Part shown: piece after piece, positions 10,361 through 23,931 of the stretch
Position numbering within the stretch: the first letter of the stretch is position 1
Layout: each line of letters starts with the position of its first letter
From: Lunularia cruciata
Lineage: Eukaryota > Streptophyta > Marchantiopsida > Lunulariales > Lunulariaceae
Direction: 5' to 3'
NCBI GenBank assembly: GCA_948567375.1
Contig: OX419755.1
Location: forward strand, 43,343,001 to 43,407,000
Length of the DNA: 64,000 nt
Notes under the pieces: model-generated
Seen by the model: only the letters and a program-made list of their open reading frames with translations
What the model was told of the DNA's origin: nothing
Database searches by the model: none
Position numbers and translations under genes: made by a program

Positions 10361-10790
10361 CTAGATTGTTCAGACACTGGAGTTGCAATGATAGTAGTTA
10401 GAATTATTTCATCAATTTCTCATAGATTACTTTTTGACGGTCAGATTTCATGTTCAGGGTACTAAATTCATGGTATAGCACATTGTCCCTTTGCATCGTT
10501 TGCACCGTCAAGTGTGCCGTCAGCTGGACCATTAGGGTTTCAGACCTAGCTCAAGTCCAGGGGTATACTTTCGAAGTGCAGCTCCAGAGAGCTCACTTTT
10601 CTGATGTTAAGCCTTCGAGTTCTTGGCTATGGTGGACAGAGGCCGACGAGCGTCACCTGGATTCTCTTAGCTAGAGTGGGTGTGGCTTGACTGTAATCAG
10701 TGCAAAATTGTTTGTAATTTATAGAGTGACAGATCAAGTATTGATCTGAGTTGAATGTATTTGAGAGTTGTAAACAATCTGATTATTATG
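10351..10790 (+). repeat. Repeat D, copy 1 (probable LTR or leader fragment)
   Basis: This segment matches 57866-58285 over about 420 bases. Shared blocks include 'ttgcatctagattg', 'ggtcagatttcatgttc', 'gagctcactt', 'gagttcttggcta' and a 'gatcaagta-tgatctga' near-palindrome. The second copy lies just ahead of a decayed gag region, which suggests that this is LTR or leader sequence of the same retroelement family. The open frame at 10450-10674 is not supported as a gene. Confidence 0.65.
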
Positions 10791-13700
10791 GCACTTTATG
10801 TGTGACTTTATATAACTTATGTGTGAGTTGTGCTTCTATAGTGTATGATATTGACAGCGATGTATATACGCACTATATCCTTTTGATTCTTGTTTTTAAA
10901 CCCTAATGGGTAAATTTTCCATTCCTATCAGAACCTCATATACATATACCGTCCAAGAGTTATGTAAGTTAACCCTCATTACCATCATTTTATAATTGAG
11001 CATAAATTTCAAACGTGAGTAAGTATGAAACTAGGTATTACGGTACAAGATGCAAAGAATCATGAAAATTATAATAGGTATCAAATCCAAAAATATATGC
11101 AAAATATTTGGAACTAGATACTGAACCCACTTTAAGCTCTGCAGAATGATTCTCTCGACTAGTCTGGACCATGTGTTACATGGTCATCAAAAATTTCAAT
11201 CCAAAATGATATAATGATTCTTTCATAATCTGGCTTCACATATTCTAAATAATATAATTACTGTATAACTTCCTTACTCTTAATATTAATACCAATAGCA
11301 ACTAATTCTGAATATAGGAATCATTGAAAATTACATATTTCTTTGATTTTTACAGTTTATTATGACTTATATTAAAATGAGGACCATTCAACTAATTGTA
11401 TATTTCAACGATGCAAAACTTATTCGATATGGACAAACAATAAAAAGAAAAATAATTTTTACATTTTTGTAAATTCTTCCCTTGTTGAGCTTCCAAACCC
11501 ATAATATTCAAGGACCAAGGCTTTACGGTTGCAACATCTTTGAATGCAGATATTGTGTAAGTGAGGTATATTTAGATATATTTCATACTATTATATTATT
11601 CCAAATATTGGACTATAAGCTCCAATTCAAAATAACTTTTCATGTTTCAGATACCATCCAAATTATGTTTGAAATCTCTTCTTATTTTCTTGTGAAGAAG
11701 AAGATCTTATCGAGTAAACTTTCATGTTCTACAATAGAATCTAAAGTTCTTAAAAATATTCTTTCAATCCTTTTGGAATGTAAGATTATAAGAAAAATCA
11801 TCAATTATATTATATTAGTGAAAAAGTACAGATTTACGGCCAAACAGATTGAACACATAATAGATATTCAATGAATATACAATGAAAAACAAATATTTTA
11901 AATTGCTTTGACTACTTTATGTTGTGTATAATTTGTGGTTTTGAAACTGGTAGTTGAAAATCTTGGTTACAAGGTGAAGATGTTAGTCTAGAAAAATTAT
12001 CTCCTTAAAAAGAGTGGTGATTTTTTTGAGTGCTTTTCTCGAATATTACAATTTCAATATAAATATAGAGAAGAAAATATTAATATATGAAGTAACATAT
12101 GTTACTATATTTTTTCAAAAAAACCTTAAACTCCAAGGATGTCTGTATTTTGCCTCATATTCATATGATGGTTTCCAAGTATTAAATTTCAATTTTCTTG
12201 CGCTCTTCTAGTTTTTGGCACCTAATACTTATTACCTCAATATGTTTATTTAATATGGTTTAGCTTATTTTAATCAAATATTAGATTAATAAGTTTTCAG
12301 AAATTCATTGATCATTGTAACAAAGCTGGTGTTTAGAATTCATCACAAAATTGAAATAATCCATGGTCATACACTCTCAATTTAAAAGCTCGATGATTTT
12401 CAATCATAAAATATAATATGAATTAATGATAGTAGCAGAAAAATATATGCTAACTTCCAAAATGGTCATAAATTTTATCAAGGATACATACTATTTGAAT
12501 AAGAATATAATATTTACAGTAGACTTTTTCCTCTACATATGAAAATTTTATTTATCATTTATTATTTATTATTTATAGATGTTTTGAGTGCTTATATTTG
12601 AAGAAAATATTTTAATACCCATAAGTATGGTTCTACATCTAATACACTTATCCATTATTTTAGGCATTTCATCTTTATCTTTATGGTTGGTTTGGTCTTA
12701 CCTATTGTCAATAAAAATATAAGAATGATTTGATAAGTTACCAACAATTTAAGTATGATTTAGATCTCTATTAATAAAAAGTGGTGCAACGGAGCCATTG
12801 AATGTTAGATAAGATACATTGAGGTATATATAGGTTTTCTATAATTAGCAAAAAATTATTATTATTTCTATAAAACAACATGTAAATTTACTATATTCTA
12901 GTGGAATTTCTCTATATCATTGACTATAAACTTCTAAAAGATATTCTACAAGTACCTAGAAAGGAATATTTAAAGGTACTTACCAAGGTAATTAATGATA
13001 AATAGGTTAGACAGATATTTAGAAACCTTCTTATAAATTTAAGTCATAAAATAGTGAGGAATGTTTCTATAAATTGAATAATTTTGCCAAGAAGTTAACT
13101 TCAGTAGAATAAAATTGATTAAAATAGATTTGCTTGAAAGTAAGCTTGTACTCATTTCAACAATAAATAACAAGGAAATTTTCATTTTTCACATTTAAAG
13201 AACATTCCATTTAGTTCTTAGTCATCTCTTTTCTTATATCTTCTTCCTTTCTCTCTGGATTCTTGTCTTTTATTTTGACATTAGAGCAAGAATAGGAGTG
13301 AATGAGTCTATAACTCCCTTGAACAACCATTTCTAATCATTGGAGGTTCGCTCCATAAGATGCCTAAGTATTATGTTCATCAATTCATAGTATCTAAATC
13401 TTGGTTAAACTTTCCTGGATCTTATCCTTATGTTAAAAGAACCTTTCTTGCTTATAATGTTCATCAATTCATCATGTCCTATTTTTTAAAGAATTTCTCA
13501 ATTCTATTATTACAGTATATGGACCTTCAATTCTTCTTATTTCATTTATTAAAGGTGAAAGAGTTCTAATAATATATCTAAATTTAGAAATTTATTTCAT
13601 TAAATTTGTGTGGATAATTATGACTAATATAATGAATACTAATATGATTTAAGCAATACAAAAAGATATCACTTGAATGTAGAAAGGTCATCTTGAATCA

Positions 13701-15284
13701 CACAAAGTAGAGGAGTTACATTTTAAGAATGCTAGAACTATATTATTTTCCTAGTCTAAACTATTGATGTGAAGAAAATTGTAGATTGCTAGATAATTTT
13801 AGAGTTGACATTGAGCAATATTGCAAGCCAACTAGAAAGCATTGAAAAATTAGATAGAGATATTGAATGTAGTGAGTATGATTTAAGGTTTTGTCCCAAT
13901 TTGTTATGAACAAGAGATCAACAAGACTCTCATGTTATAACTTCAATTTATTTATGTAAATAGAGAAAAAAAATTACTACCTTATTGATTTATTGTTAAT
14001 TGATTTTTAAATAACTACATCAAGTAATTTTAGAATAGTCTTAAGGAGATACTAATTCCAAAATAATTATATGTAGATTTTAGTTAGTTGCAGAAAGAAA
14101 ACAAAATCATTTTATATATTTGGTAGGTACATAACCATGGTTTTCTATCTTTGTATAAAGATAATATCTTATACAAAGATGGAGAAAATGACAATGCTCA
14201 AGCAAATGAAGTGATTTTATGTAGACTCATAAAAAATCTAGCATAAATAGCTTACTGAAATAAATTAAAATTACTAAAAATAAAGAAAATTTCGAAAATT
14301 AGATATTATATTGAAAAATTATTCAAATTACTCGAAACAAACCCCATAGTTACACAAGTTGTATAAATATAGTAGTGAAATGATGAAGAAATATTGTTTC
14401 TAAATAAGTACAATCTAACAAACTTCTAGAATTCTATTACTTGAAATGATATTGAGAGCTTAACATCACATATTTGTTTCATCTTTATGGTTTGATCTGG
14501 AATCATCCAATTAAATTTATAGATTATTGTAGTTAAGAAATTTATAGGTCAACTTTATTGATGAATTGAATTTTCCTGTGATGGTTGGTGGAAGTAAAGT
14601 CTATACCTCTTTGATTAGTTCTCCAATACTTGTTATAATTGGACACATATATACAAAGCAAATAAATTGCATAGTTGCAACTTATAGTATGATGTTATAA
14701 TATGGCTTCGATATCATAGCTCAAGTGGCTCAAGTTTCAAGAATTGAAAACTGAAATTCAAGTAATTATACTTTAATATGTATAATTTCTTGAATTTAAC
14801 CAATTTAAAAGTGTTCTGTATCTTTGGTAAAGATATCATGTGTTACAATACTTAAAAATGGAATATAAGTAAATAAGTAGTTTTTATTGAGCAAGATATG
14901 AAGAAGTAAGTACTAATGTTTTTTATTTGGATCAATAGAAGTTGATCAAGCATATATAAAATATAAAAAGGATTCTATAAGAGTGTATGGATGTATTTGT
15001 AGATGAGTTAAGTAAACATTTATCTTCTAATGGAGGAATGCTATCAAACTAGATTTTCTACTTATTAATATAGTACTTAGTAAACCTGTATATTTTTGTC
15101 TTCAAAGACATTAGAAAAGCTTGGGAGGCACGTTAGATCTTATTTAATTCTTTGAATCAAGTATGGTACTTTGTATCAAGGAACATTTATGTTGCATATG
15201 CAAATGTTTATTTACTTGTTGAAATTTATAGCTTTGATGAATCAAATGGAGCTAAATATTTCACCAAGTTGGTTATAGGTACAA

Positions 15285-15285
<1 letters not shown>
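10791..15285. other. Very AT-rich gene-free stretch
   Basis: About 4.5 kb with no frame resembling a known protein; the longest (11482-11874) is low-complexity, Ile/Lys-rich and unlikely to be real. A near-perfect hairpin (ctttgtataaagat / atcttatacaaag) lies at about 14152-14181. This is probably old decayed transposon DNA. Confidence 0.55.

Positions 15286-15315
<30 letters not shown>
15286..15315. repeat. TA microsatellite, about 15 units
   Basis: An uninterrupted (TA)n run in AT-rich intergenic DNA. Confidence 0.95.
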
Positions 15316-15319
<4 letters not shown>

Positions 15320-16337
15320 TACATAGCTAGAGGTAGAAGTAGAGATAGATAAGAGGTCAAAGAAGAGGTCTATAAATATACTTTACTAAGGTTATCTACT
15401 TCTTCTTGTAAAAGTTAGAAATATAATCTTTTAAGTTTAACAAACCTTTTAATGAGTTTCATGATCAGCTAAGATAAGTCATAGCCTTGATAGAGGTATT
15501 AATTTGTAAGGGAAGCTTGTAAGACAAAGCACCACTAATTTTTATCACATTTTCTTGACTTAGCATTGTTCTCAAATATTTATCTTCATTCTAAGATTTA
15601 AGACCTAGTTAAAGAATAGTCTATGTAAAATACTTTTCTGATTCAAATGTTGGTCAATATAAGATTGCATGTTTACAATGATTCACATGAATTTGGATAT
15701 TATTTTAAATTTTGATCTTTAGTAAAACCTTTATCTATATACTTTAAGTACTTTGGTAATTAGTATGTAAAACTTTTATGTGTATACAAGTAAGGAATTA
15801 GTAGGTACTCATCTCCCAATTCAACATTATATTTCTTATTTTCAAAATCCAGGGGGATGATTTGGAAAATTTTGTTTAAAGAAAAACTCAAGTATTTGAT
15901 ACCACAAGTTACCTTGTGTAAATTTTGTATGTTTTTTTATTTTTTCTAACTTTGCTATAGAAGAGGTGCTATAATAAGAGTTTATGTATGGTTAAGACTA
16001 AATTTCCTTTGCTTTTAGGAAGTTTAATTTTTCTAAGAGAAACTATTATGCTATATGATCATGGATAAAAATCCATTATATATGTTATTAAATTTTATAT
16101 GATCATTTTTTGTCCAAGATTATGATCATCCATACAAAAAATAACCCACTTTTTCAAATACTTCATTTGGAGTAAAAATAAATATCTTTTCATTATCCAA
16201 AGGAGAAAATTAAATATATTTGATATTAAGTTGGATGACTTGAAATAACTTGAAAATTCTACATTGTTTAGGGTGTATGCTCTTGTGTATCAGAAAATAA
16301 GCAGTCTTTGGATTCGGTATTTGTGGCTCATAGGGAC
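15316..16337. other. AT-rich intergenic sequence
   Basis: No coding or repeat feature could be supported between the TA run and the third R130 copy. Confidence 0.5.
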
Positions 16338-16465
16338 AAAAGGGTAATTGCATAGAAAACACATCTCTCCCTTGTACGGCTTGATGGGAAGACAAGGGAG
16401 TGACAAAAAAGGTAAAATGGGTGCAAGCCCAAATAGAGTCTAAATGGGAAATCTGCACTACTGTA
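16338..16465 (-). repeat. R130 dispersed repeat, copy 3, reverse orientation with inner inversion
   Basis: Read on the minus strand this gives 'gtgcagatttcccattt', 'ctctatttgggctt', a T-rich block, and at the far end 'tatgcaattaccctttt', in the same order as the other copies. The middle block 'tctcccttgtacggcttgatggg' stands in the plus direction, opposite to the rest. An internal segment of roughly 25-40 bases therefore appears flipped. Confidence 0.65.
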
Positions 16466-16721
16466 TCTAAGATATCCAAGCTATGCAAGTAGTAAGATCT
16501 ACAAAGAATTGGAGCATCCAAAGAAGCATCACCTAGTGTGATTGCTCTCTTATGGATTGCACCAGCCATTGGACTCTGTAAAGTAATAGACACAATGGAG
16601 TTGTGGTTTATATAAGTTAGGTCAAACTGGGAGAGGAATAGAAGTAAGAGTATTAATTAAAATTGCAAGATGATCCTTTCTTCTAACTTGCTCAAGCCCA
16701 TATTGCAGTTAAAGATAATGA

Positions 16722-16722
<1 letters not shown>

Positions 16723-16799
<77 letters not shown>
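16723..16799. repeat. TA microsatellite, about 38 units
   Basis: An uninterrupted (TA)n run of 77 bases, the longest simple repeat in the window. Confidence 0.97.
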
Positions 16800-16803
<4 letters not shown>

Positions 16804-18609
16804 CATTTTCATATTCAGTTAAGAATAAAGTGCTCCATAAGGAGACTAAGTACATCTTCTATATGATTAAACTATCCATTTAGCTCAATTGCAAGAAGTA
16901 CATGGTCTCTCCTTCTCTATTCATCATAGAGTAGATAAGAATATATGTCTCATCTCTTCTAGATCTGTGGTGATGGCCAAATAAGGATTGAGATAGTTGC
17001 ATAGTTACTTACTTTTGTGATTGTAATCAAAGGAATAAGATGTCATATTTGAAACCAACTAGTCTTTTCCAAAAATTTTGTTATCTCCACCTCATGTTTA
17101 GAGCATGTGAATTTGTATGCCATCATATTTTTTTCTATCATTGCACATGGTTTTATTTCAATTCTTGTGTCTATAGATAAATTATAGCTTTGGTAGAATT
17201 CTTATTATTATTTGGTTGTCTAGAATGCTCTTCACACACATTTCTTGTATATGAAAGAATTATATTTAAATATTATAATAGTTTAGGAGATTTGACCAAA
17301 GTTCTTGTGCATAGTTTTCTTTTTCTAAATTGTAAGAATATTGCTGGTCTGAGTATGAGGTGCAAGGTGATATGAGATTATATTTTGAATATTATCTTTT
17401 GATTGATGAAAAAAAAACAATAGCAAAATTCATACTCAAGTCTTGCTATCAAGCTTCCTTGGATATGATATTTATCCAAATGAGAAGGAGAAATCCCATT
17501 ATTATTATTATATTGGTGAGTAGTATTGAAAATAAAATTGAAAATGAAATATCATTAAATTTCACAAGTCTTGATTCCTTGCTTCTATTAATTTAGCTTT
17601 GACGTCCAAATTGACAAAGTATATTTGTTCTAAGGTACCTCTAATAGAGAATCGTTAGATCTTCTACTCCTCAGTTTTGAGTAACAGCTACATTAAATAG
17701 TTGAAAGTATGACAAACATAACCATAGTCATGGATCTTTATATGCTTAAACACTATCAACAAACACACACACACATACATCTCTCTCTCTAAATTAGTAT
17801 ATGTTTTGTATCGTTAGGGTTCATAGTAGTGGAAACACTGAACATCGTAGAATATGAACTAGATTGAAGAAACACTATCGAACAAAACATATAACTTTTT
17901 AGTTGTAGGTTTTAGGACTTTATTCCCAATAACAGGTAATAGAAGTAAGCAAGAGTAGCAGGCCATCCAATAATCTTTGTGAGAATTTAGGGAGTGTTTC
18001 TTTAGAATATAGATAAGCAACCAATAGTCTACTTATAATTTGTAGAGTTAAATCTATGGAAATAGTTTACTTTCAATTTGTAAAGCTAATTTAAGAAAAA
18101 GGAGTGCATGAATTAAAAAAGAAAGTGTTGATCTCATAGAATACATTGGAAAACTAACTTAGCCTCGAATGAAACCTGTTGAGGTTAAGCAATATGCTCT
18201 AAACCACTTTACTTCCATCCAGTCAATAACATTGCAAATTAATATGAACAGATATGGGAATACTACATTCTAACCATCTTTATATAATGATAATGCGTAC
18301 ATAGATGGGAGATGGGTACTTCTATCCATTTTTGGCTTATTCTGATATCCATTTTGATCTCAACTCTTCATTAGCTTCTTTATCAAATATTTATTTATTT
18401 GGTGATGAATTAGAGGTTGTTTTTTTTAATCTGTTATGACATACGCAACATAGAAAAGCCAACCATAGAGAAGGACGAAAAGAAAAAAAGAATGAAAATA
18501 AACATGTCAAATAAGGAATCTAATGTACATTTAAAGATATATTGATAAATGAAAACAAACAGGGCAAATAAGGAATCTAAGCTATATTTGATGATCTATT
18601 GATGGTGAC
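16800..18609. other. AT-rich intergenic sequence with short CA/CT runs
   Basis: Only low-complexity frames occur. A CA run followed by a CT run sits near 17763-17792. No gene could be supported. Confidence 0.5.
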
Positions 18610-18730
18610 GTAGTAAGGTAGATTTCTCATACCATTCCGATACTATTGAAATTTAGCCCCATTGTACCTCTTATATCTTATCCTTGCGCGGCTTGACGGG
18701 GTCTTCCCGATCCTTCTTGTTATCCTTTCC
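18610..18730 (+). repeat. R130 dispersed repeat, copy 2
   Basis: It shares 'aaggtagatttctcat', 'tttagccccattgtacct', and 'cttgcgcggcttgacggggt' followed by 'cttcccgatccttc' with copies 1, 4 and 5. The terminal 'cgcggtcgcc' block is missing, so its distal end is truncated or diverged. Confidence 0.65.
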
Positions 18731-20715
18731 TTGTTTCTAAGCTCGGGAAGATGTAGCAATAGACCACTGGTCTCGCGAACAAAAGGAAGTCATGGTTCTG
18801 CAGAGGCATGTCAACAAAAGTAAAGAAGTACGCTTTTGGATATAACTTAACAAACATGTCTACAATGTTGAAAGGGGAACCCACGAAGGCGTACAATGCC
18901 CGATAATATCTGTTCATAGAATATTAGAATATTCGGTCTCCTTTTAATGCTATTGCCGAGACTTCAATCAAGTTCAATTCCTAGAGAATTTACTCATTAG
19001 TACATTGTTCTGTACTAATCTATGATTGAGAACTTTATACCAACAATTCTCAAGGGAATTCGCAAAAAGTTTATACATGTTTCTGTTCATGGGATATTCT
19101 GCACTATGGCAATTCATGACAATATCTTCGCGCAGAGTGTTTTGATACTAAAAGTAAATTGACATGTGCTTATCCTTATTTACGTTGAAATTCAATCATA
19201 TAATATTTCCAAATAACATAGAACTTTTCTAATGGCTTATACATATCATACCGATAAACATTCTTATTTTATAGCAAACGAGAGGATCGCGGAGGAATTG
19301 GGCTCCGAATTGCGTTCTCTGAGGTCGTCTAGTTTCATGCATATCTTCAAGAGTTGCCGAGATAGCGATCTCGTAGGATCTTTGCGAACCTCGAAACGTT
19401 GAAAAGAGTATCCATAAGATGCATGCATGCATGCATCTTATGGATTACGTAATCGCTGTACTTGTTAGAGTAGTGGTAGAGGGGGCTGTCAGTTGCCTCT
19501 ACCCATTGTCCCAATTCCCTTCCCGCTTATTCCAATCAACAGTTCCTCGTTGCTGTTTGAGTCGATCACGCAGATTTCAAGCCGACACAACCTTCCTTCG
19601 ATCGATCCACAATGTAACGGAATCCACTTAGCGATTGACTTGTCTGCTGCTGTTTGCAGAAATGAATGTCACCTGCTGCTTTCTTGACCGACCCCCACTG
19701 CCGCCTAACGCTATTTGACGGCGCACAGCAGTCATATTCCCTTTCCAGTGAGTTTTGAAACCTCATGATGCAAGCGGCGAGTCAACGCGTCAAAGGATGG
19801 GCAAAATAAAATACTCTCTCAATTCGAAGAGCTCGACGTTAACATGAAGAAACGTTGTACCTATCTTCAATAACACTGACAATCGGTTACGATAGTTTAT
19901 GTGTAGTATTCATACTTAGTGAACTTGCTTTCACTCCACATATCATGGTTTCTTTCCATTAGCGATAGTAGTCAAACTTTCTTCTTAGGGGTAGGAAGAA
20001 AATATTGTCAATCAGATTTCAATGTTCAAAACAAGAGTGCGCACAAGGTCTCAACCATAAGCTAGAACGTCCTCTAACTATCCCTCGTAGAACCTTTAGC
20101 ACAGTCGTCGCTGCGGTAATCACAGCCTCCTTTGAATTGGTGCATCTCCACAGCAACATACGAATAACTCACAAGATTACCACCTTTTTTATTTATTTTT
20201 AAACTCAAGTTACTGTATCCTTTGCTAACTAATGGTGATACTCTCACACAATCTCGATCGAATAAAGTAACTCCATGCCTCACTTGCTACTTGTGATACC
20301 TTTCCATATTCTAATGTAGTTTTCCAAACCACCTCTACGTTGTCAAATTTACTTCTGACATATTGCATAATCATAAATTAATTGAGCAAGGTATCTTTTA
20401 TTTATTTGATTCAGAGCGAAAAATCTAGATAGTAAAAAAAATTGGAATTACACATTATAAGCCAGAGGTGCTTATTTCTTGTGGATATATGGATGTGGTA
20501 CATGGTACCATCAAAGTCTCTAGCGTACTATAACTAAGAACATAGTCCCCGCAATGTTTGAGCCAACATGATAACACCACTACCCAAAAGGCAGAATCTA
20601 CCCTTTCTGGGAATAGTGTCGTCTTTATTATTAGTGTAAATTGAGTAACTTCGTTCTTTGAAACAGGATCGATCCGATGCTCATGATAGGGATTTGAATG
20701 GTATAACCTGCATTG
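18731..20715. other. Low-copy intergenic sequence, short unrecognised frames
   Basis: Several frames of 60-97 codons occur on both strands, but none has family motifs or plausible exon joins. A perfect palindrome at 19410-19445 is listed separately. Confidence 0.45.
19410..19445. repeat. Perfect 36-base palindrome around a GCAT core
   Basis: The arms ATCCATAAGATGCATGCA and TGCATGCATCTTATGGAT are exact reverse complements with no spacer. The core is a short run of ATGC repeats. The two open frames on opposite strands that meet here share the sequence because of the symmetry. Confidence 0.97.
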
Positions 20716-20875
20716 GTTTTTCCTACGCGGTCGCCTTTTTTCTTTCATTGGTTTCTTAGATCTTCTAGTGACGGGGTCTATCGTGTAGAACCTTTTACAT
20801 TGAGGTATATTTTAGTCAGAGGGAAAAGGCAACCGCGTAGAGAACACGAAGGATGGGAAGACCCATATATATTTG
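20716..20875. repeat. R130 terminal blocks in inverted orientation
   Basis: The plus-strand block 'tttttcctacgcggtcgcct' at about 20718-20740 is the distal end of R130. About 80 bases later (20818-20874) the reverse complement appears: 'ggcaaccgcgtagagaacac', then 'gaaggatgggaagaccc'. The two partial copies face each other and could have arisen by insertion next to an existing copy. Confidence 0.65.
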
Positions 20876-23800
20876 AGTCATTAAGAGCTTTATTACCATT
20901 CGACTACAGGGCACCACTCCCACAGTATCTCAAAAGTGTACGGCAGATATCTTATCCAGGAATATTTATAGCACTGAACCTTATCAGATGTTAATAGTTT
21001 CTTTAGCTATTTGCAGTGGCAAGACAAGTTCGTGAAGAAGGTTTGCAATGATAAAATAAAGAACATCAAATTTGCGCTCTCAACCTCAATACAAATATCA
21101 TCATACGAAGCAAACATACAAGGGCCTAATCGAGCATGAAGTCCACATTAATGTTGTTTATTTATAATTTAACATTATATCCGCTTTCCTTATTCCAATG
21201 GATGGGAAAGGTCTGTTTTTGAGGTATGACTTGTATTCAATGATACTCTGAATTCGATTTTCCATTGTTCTTAGGACATAATGAATTTTCATCTCATTTT
21301 ACAAGGTGCCATATGTCCAACGATATACAGAGTAAACATTAAAGTTCACGAAGTTGAGTTTTTGTCCTCCGAAAGACTATCCAATTCAATTCGGTTTAAC
21401 ACTTTAATTGTGTTGAGTAAACGAAAAGAATGTCTGCCTGGAGAAAGACGTCTAGCACCAAAAGTTGGAATTGTATCGTTTCCACTCGAACACCAATGTG
21501 AGTGTCCGTATATACTTGGATGGTCTGATTGGATGATCCCGATGTCATAGTTTCTCCAAGGGGCTGGGTTGTAAATTGCGTAATCCATATCGGTATATCT
21601 TCATGGAATCTGTAAATTTTCTCAAGCTGATGTGCTGGGTTTTCCTCGTTCTGTTACATAGAAAACCAGGATCTTCGATATGTTATCCAGCATTGCTAAA
21701 ACTATTTATTCAAAGAATTATATTTCTGCATCCCCCTGGGATTGTCTGATTTCCTCATAAGTTATCTTGATTGAGGGGTTGTACAGTAATTCAATCATAT
21801 AAGCAATGCGAATTGTTTGTAATCTGGATCTTAAAGGAGGAAATTCTGCACGCTTGGTTTATTTAGCTGACAAAATTCCATGAGTTTTCAATTACTAACA
21901 CTCCAATAAGATTCCGATGAACAACGTATTCAAACGAGTTTTTCTATCTCAAATGATCCACCAAGTGAGACCGTATGAATGGTGGGTGAGTATTCATACA
22001 AGACAAGATTCTGTTACACTAAACTTGATTTCAACACTAGTTGTATGCCCCATCTTCAATCCAAACAATCAAAATCAACTACTTAAAGTAAAACACAAGA
22101 AAACTCATTCGGATGGAGAGTGTGCAGTGTGATCCATTCATTTAGTGGAGAGGGTGACATGCAATGTGAAGCCACCATGCACCATAAAAGTTTATCCGTG
22201 CTGGCTAATTGTTGAGTTCCTTTGGGTTTTGTGAGCTTCTTTACCGTTTTAGTGGACAATTGGGTGCACATGCTACGCATGCACAGTTTTAACGGTTGGA
22301 TTTATTCTAAGGTGTGTTTGTGCCCGTGCTATGCATGTACCGATGAAGAGATTAATTCAAAACCATTATCTCTCCTATACGACTGTGATTGATAGAGTAA
22401 TCTTACACTGTTCTTAATTTGACAGATTCATAGGTCTTTATTTCTGTCCATTCTACTACCGGGCTCTTCCTTGTGCCTCATCTTTCGCGCATAATACGAT
22501 AGACTAGGTGAAATGCATCGGTTCTTACATTTCTAATATTCTATATGATTCTTTTATGTCAGAATTATTTCCAACTCTAATTCTAAAATTGAAGAAATAA
22601 CATCATTCTATTAATTCATATTTGATACTACTCAGTATTTCTATCACAAAATTGGAAGAAAAATAGAATTTATCACCATTACATTAGATTTTCTAATCAT
22701 ATTTTGGTCAAACTTTACAAAGATAGATTAAATGCTTCACAATTTCAGCTTCCATACACATACTACAAGAAACAAAGAAGCTTATTTCATTGATATTGTT
22801 GTGGTGTTAAATAAGATGAGAGATTTAGATCTCAAGATAATCTTATCATACCGAATATCCAAATAAAAAAATGAGGTCATAATATTTTTTGCATTGAAGT
22901 AAAATTTTCTATGAGTCAAAAGTTTAAGTCAGGACCAGGATTATTCTTTGCTTACTGTTCATGCATCACCTTCTTACCTAATGCATCATTAATATTTAAA
23001 GAGCATATTTTATTCTGAAAGTACCATATTATCTTATCTTGTATCTAGTATTAGTTCTAAATTAATTTACAAAATTTTCTTCTACCTTTTACTAATCTAA
23101 ATCATATTTTTACATTTGATTTTACGAATTCAACATATTTTCAATATAGGTTGAATAAATGAATTTAAATTACAATGTCTCTTCTCTTCATTTATTTAAT
23201 GTTTAATTTAGACATAGGAAATAGTAATCAAAGGAAAGAAAGAAGCCTTTTAATTTATTTAATTTTTAATTTAGACACATGAAATAGTAATCGAAGGAAG
23301 ACAGAAGCCTCCCACTTGAGCTGTGATATCGATAAAGATCATTTATATTTGTTAATATAGTTATGCATGCTAGATTCAATAAATATTGCACATCTTCGAC
23401 AAATCCTTACTTTTTTAGGCAGTCTTGAACTTTATGAAATTAGCAAGCCTTCCATTTTCCCTTCTTAATAAGTAAAAAAAGGATAGCATAGTGTTCTTCA
23501 TAGGTGCCATTATTCCTTTTGTGTACTTGTTAAACATGATAGTTTGTAGAGCAATAGAGGAAATTTTATTAGAGATCATCTAAGAATTTATTACTCTTTA
23601 TTACCATATTTTAAATCTAGTTTATTTACAAATTTAGATGGAGAGATGTCCCCTTGTCCCGCTAACACATTTTTTATCTTGAGAATATCTTATCACTTTT
23701 CCTTGGATATTTAGCCCTTGAAAATGACTCACAATACAGTTATATGGTAGGCAACAATCCTATGCGCTTGATCATGCATTTATTAATCTAAGGTGCAAAG

Positions 23801-23931
23801 ATTATAATGGTCAGGATTAGGTATTATAAATATATCCACAACCCACAAGAATTTTGGTGTTATCAAGAGAACACTAGTTAAATTAAATCGCTTACCATGC
23901 CCAATAACTTCATTGACTACTTGTATACCAA
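20876..23931. other. Intergenic sequence without supported genes
   Basis: The first 1.5 kb is of mixed composition with short frames on both strands; the rest is AT-rich. A short imperfect direct repeat ('tttaatttagacata-gaaatagtaatc') occurs near 23203-23293. No protein family could be recognised. Confidence 0.45.

Noticed and set aside
11482-11874. A 130-codon plus-strand frame in AT-rich DNA
   Set aside because: It is low-complexity, Ile/Lys/Phe-rich, and has no motif or gene-like codon use.
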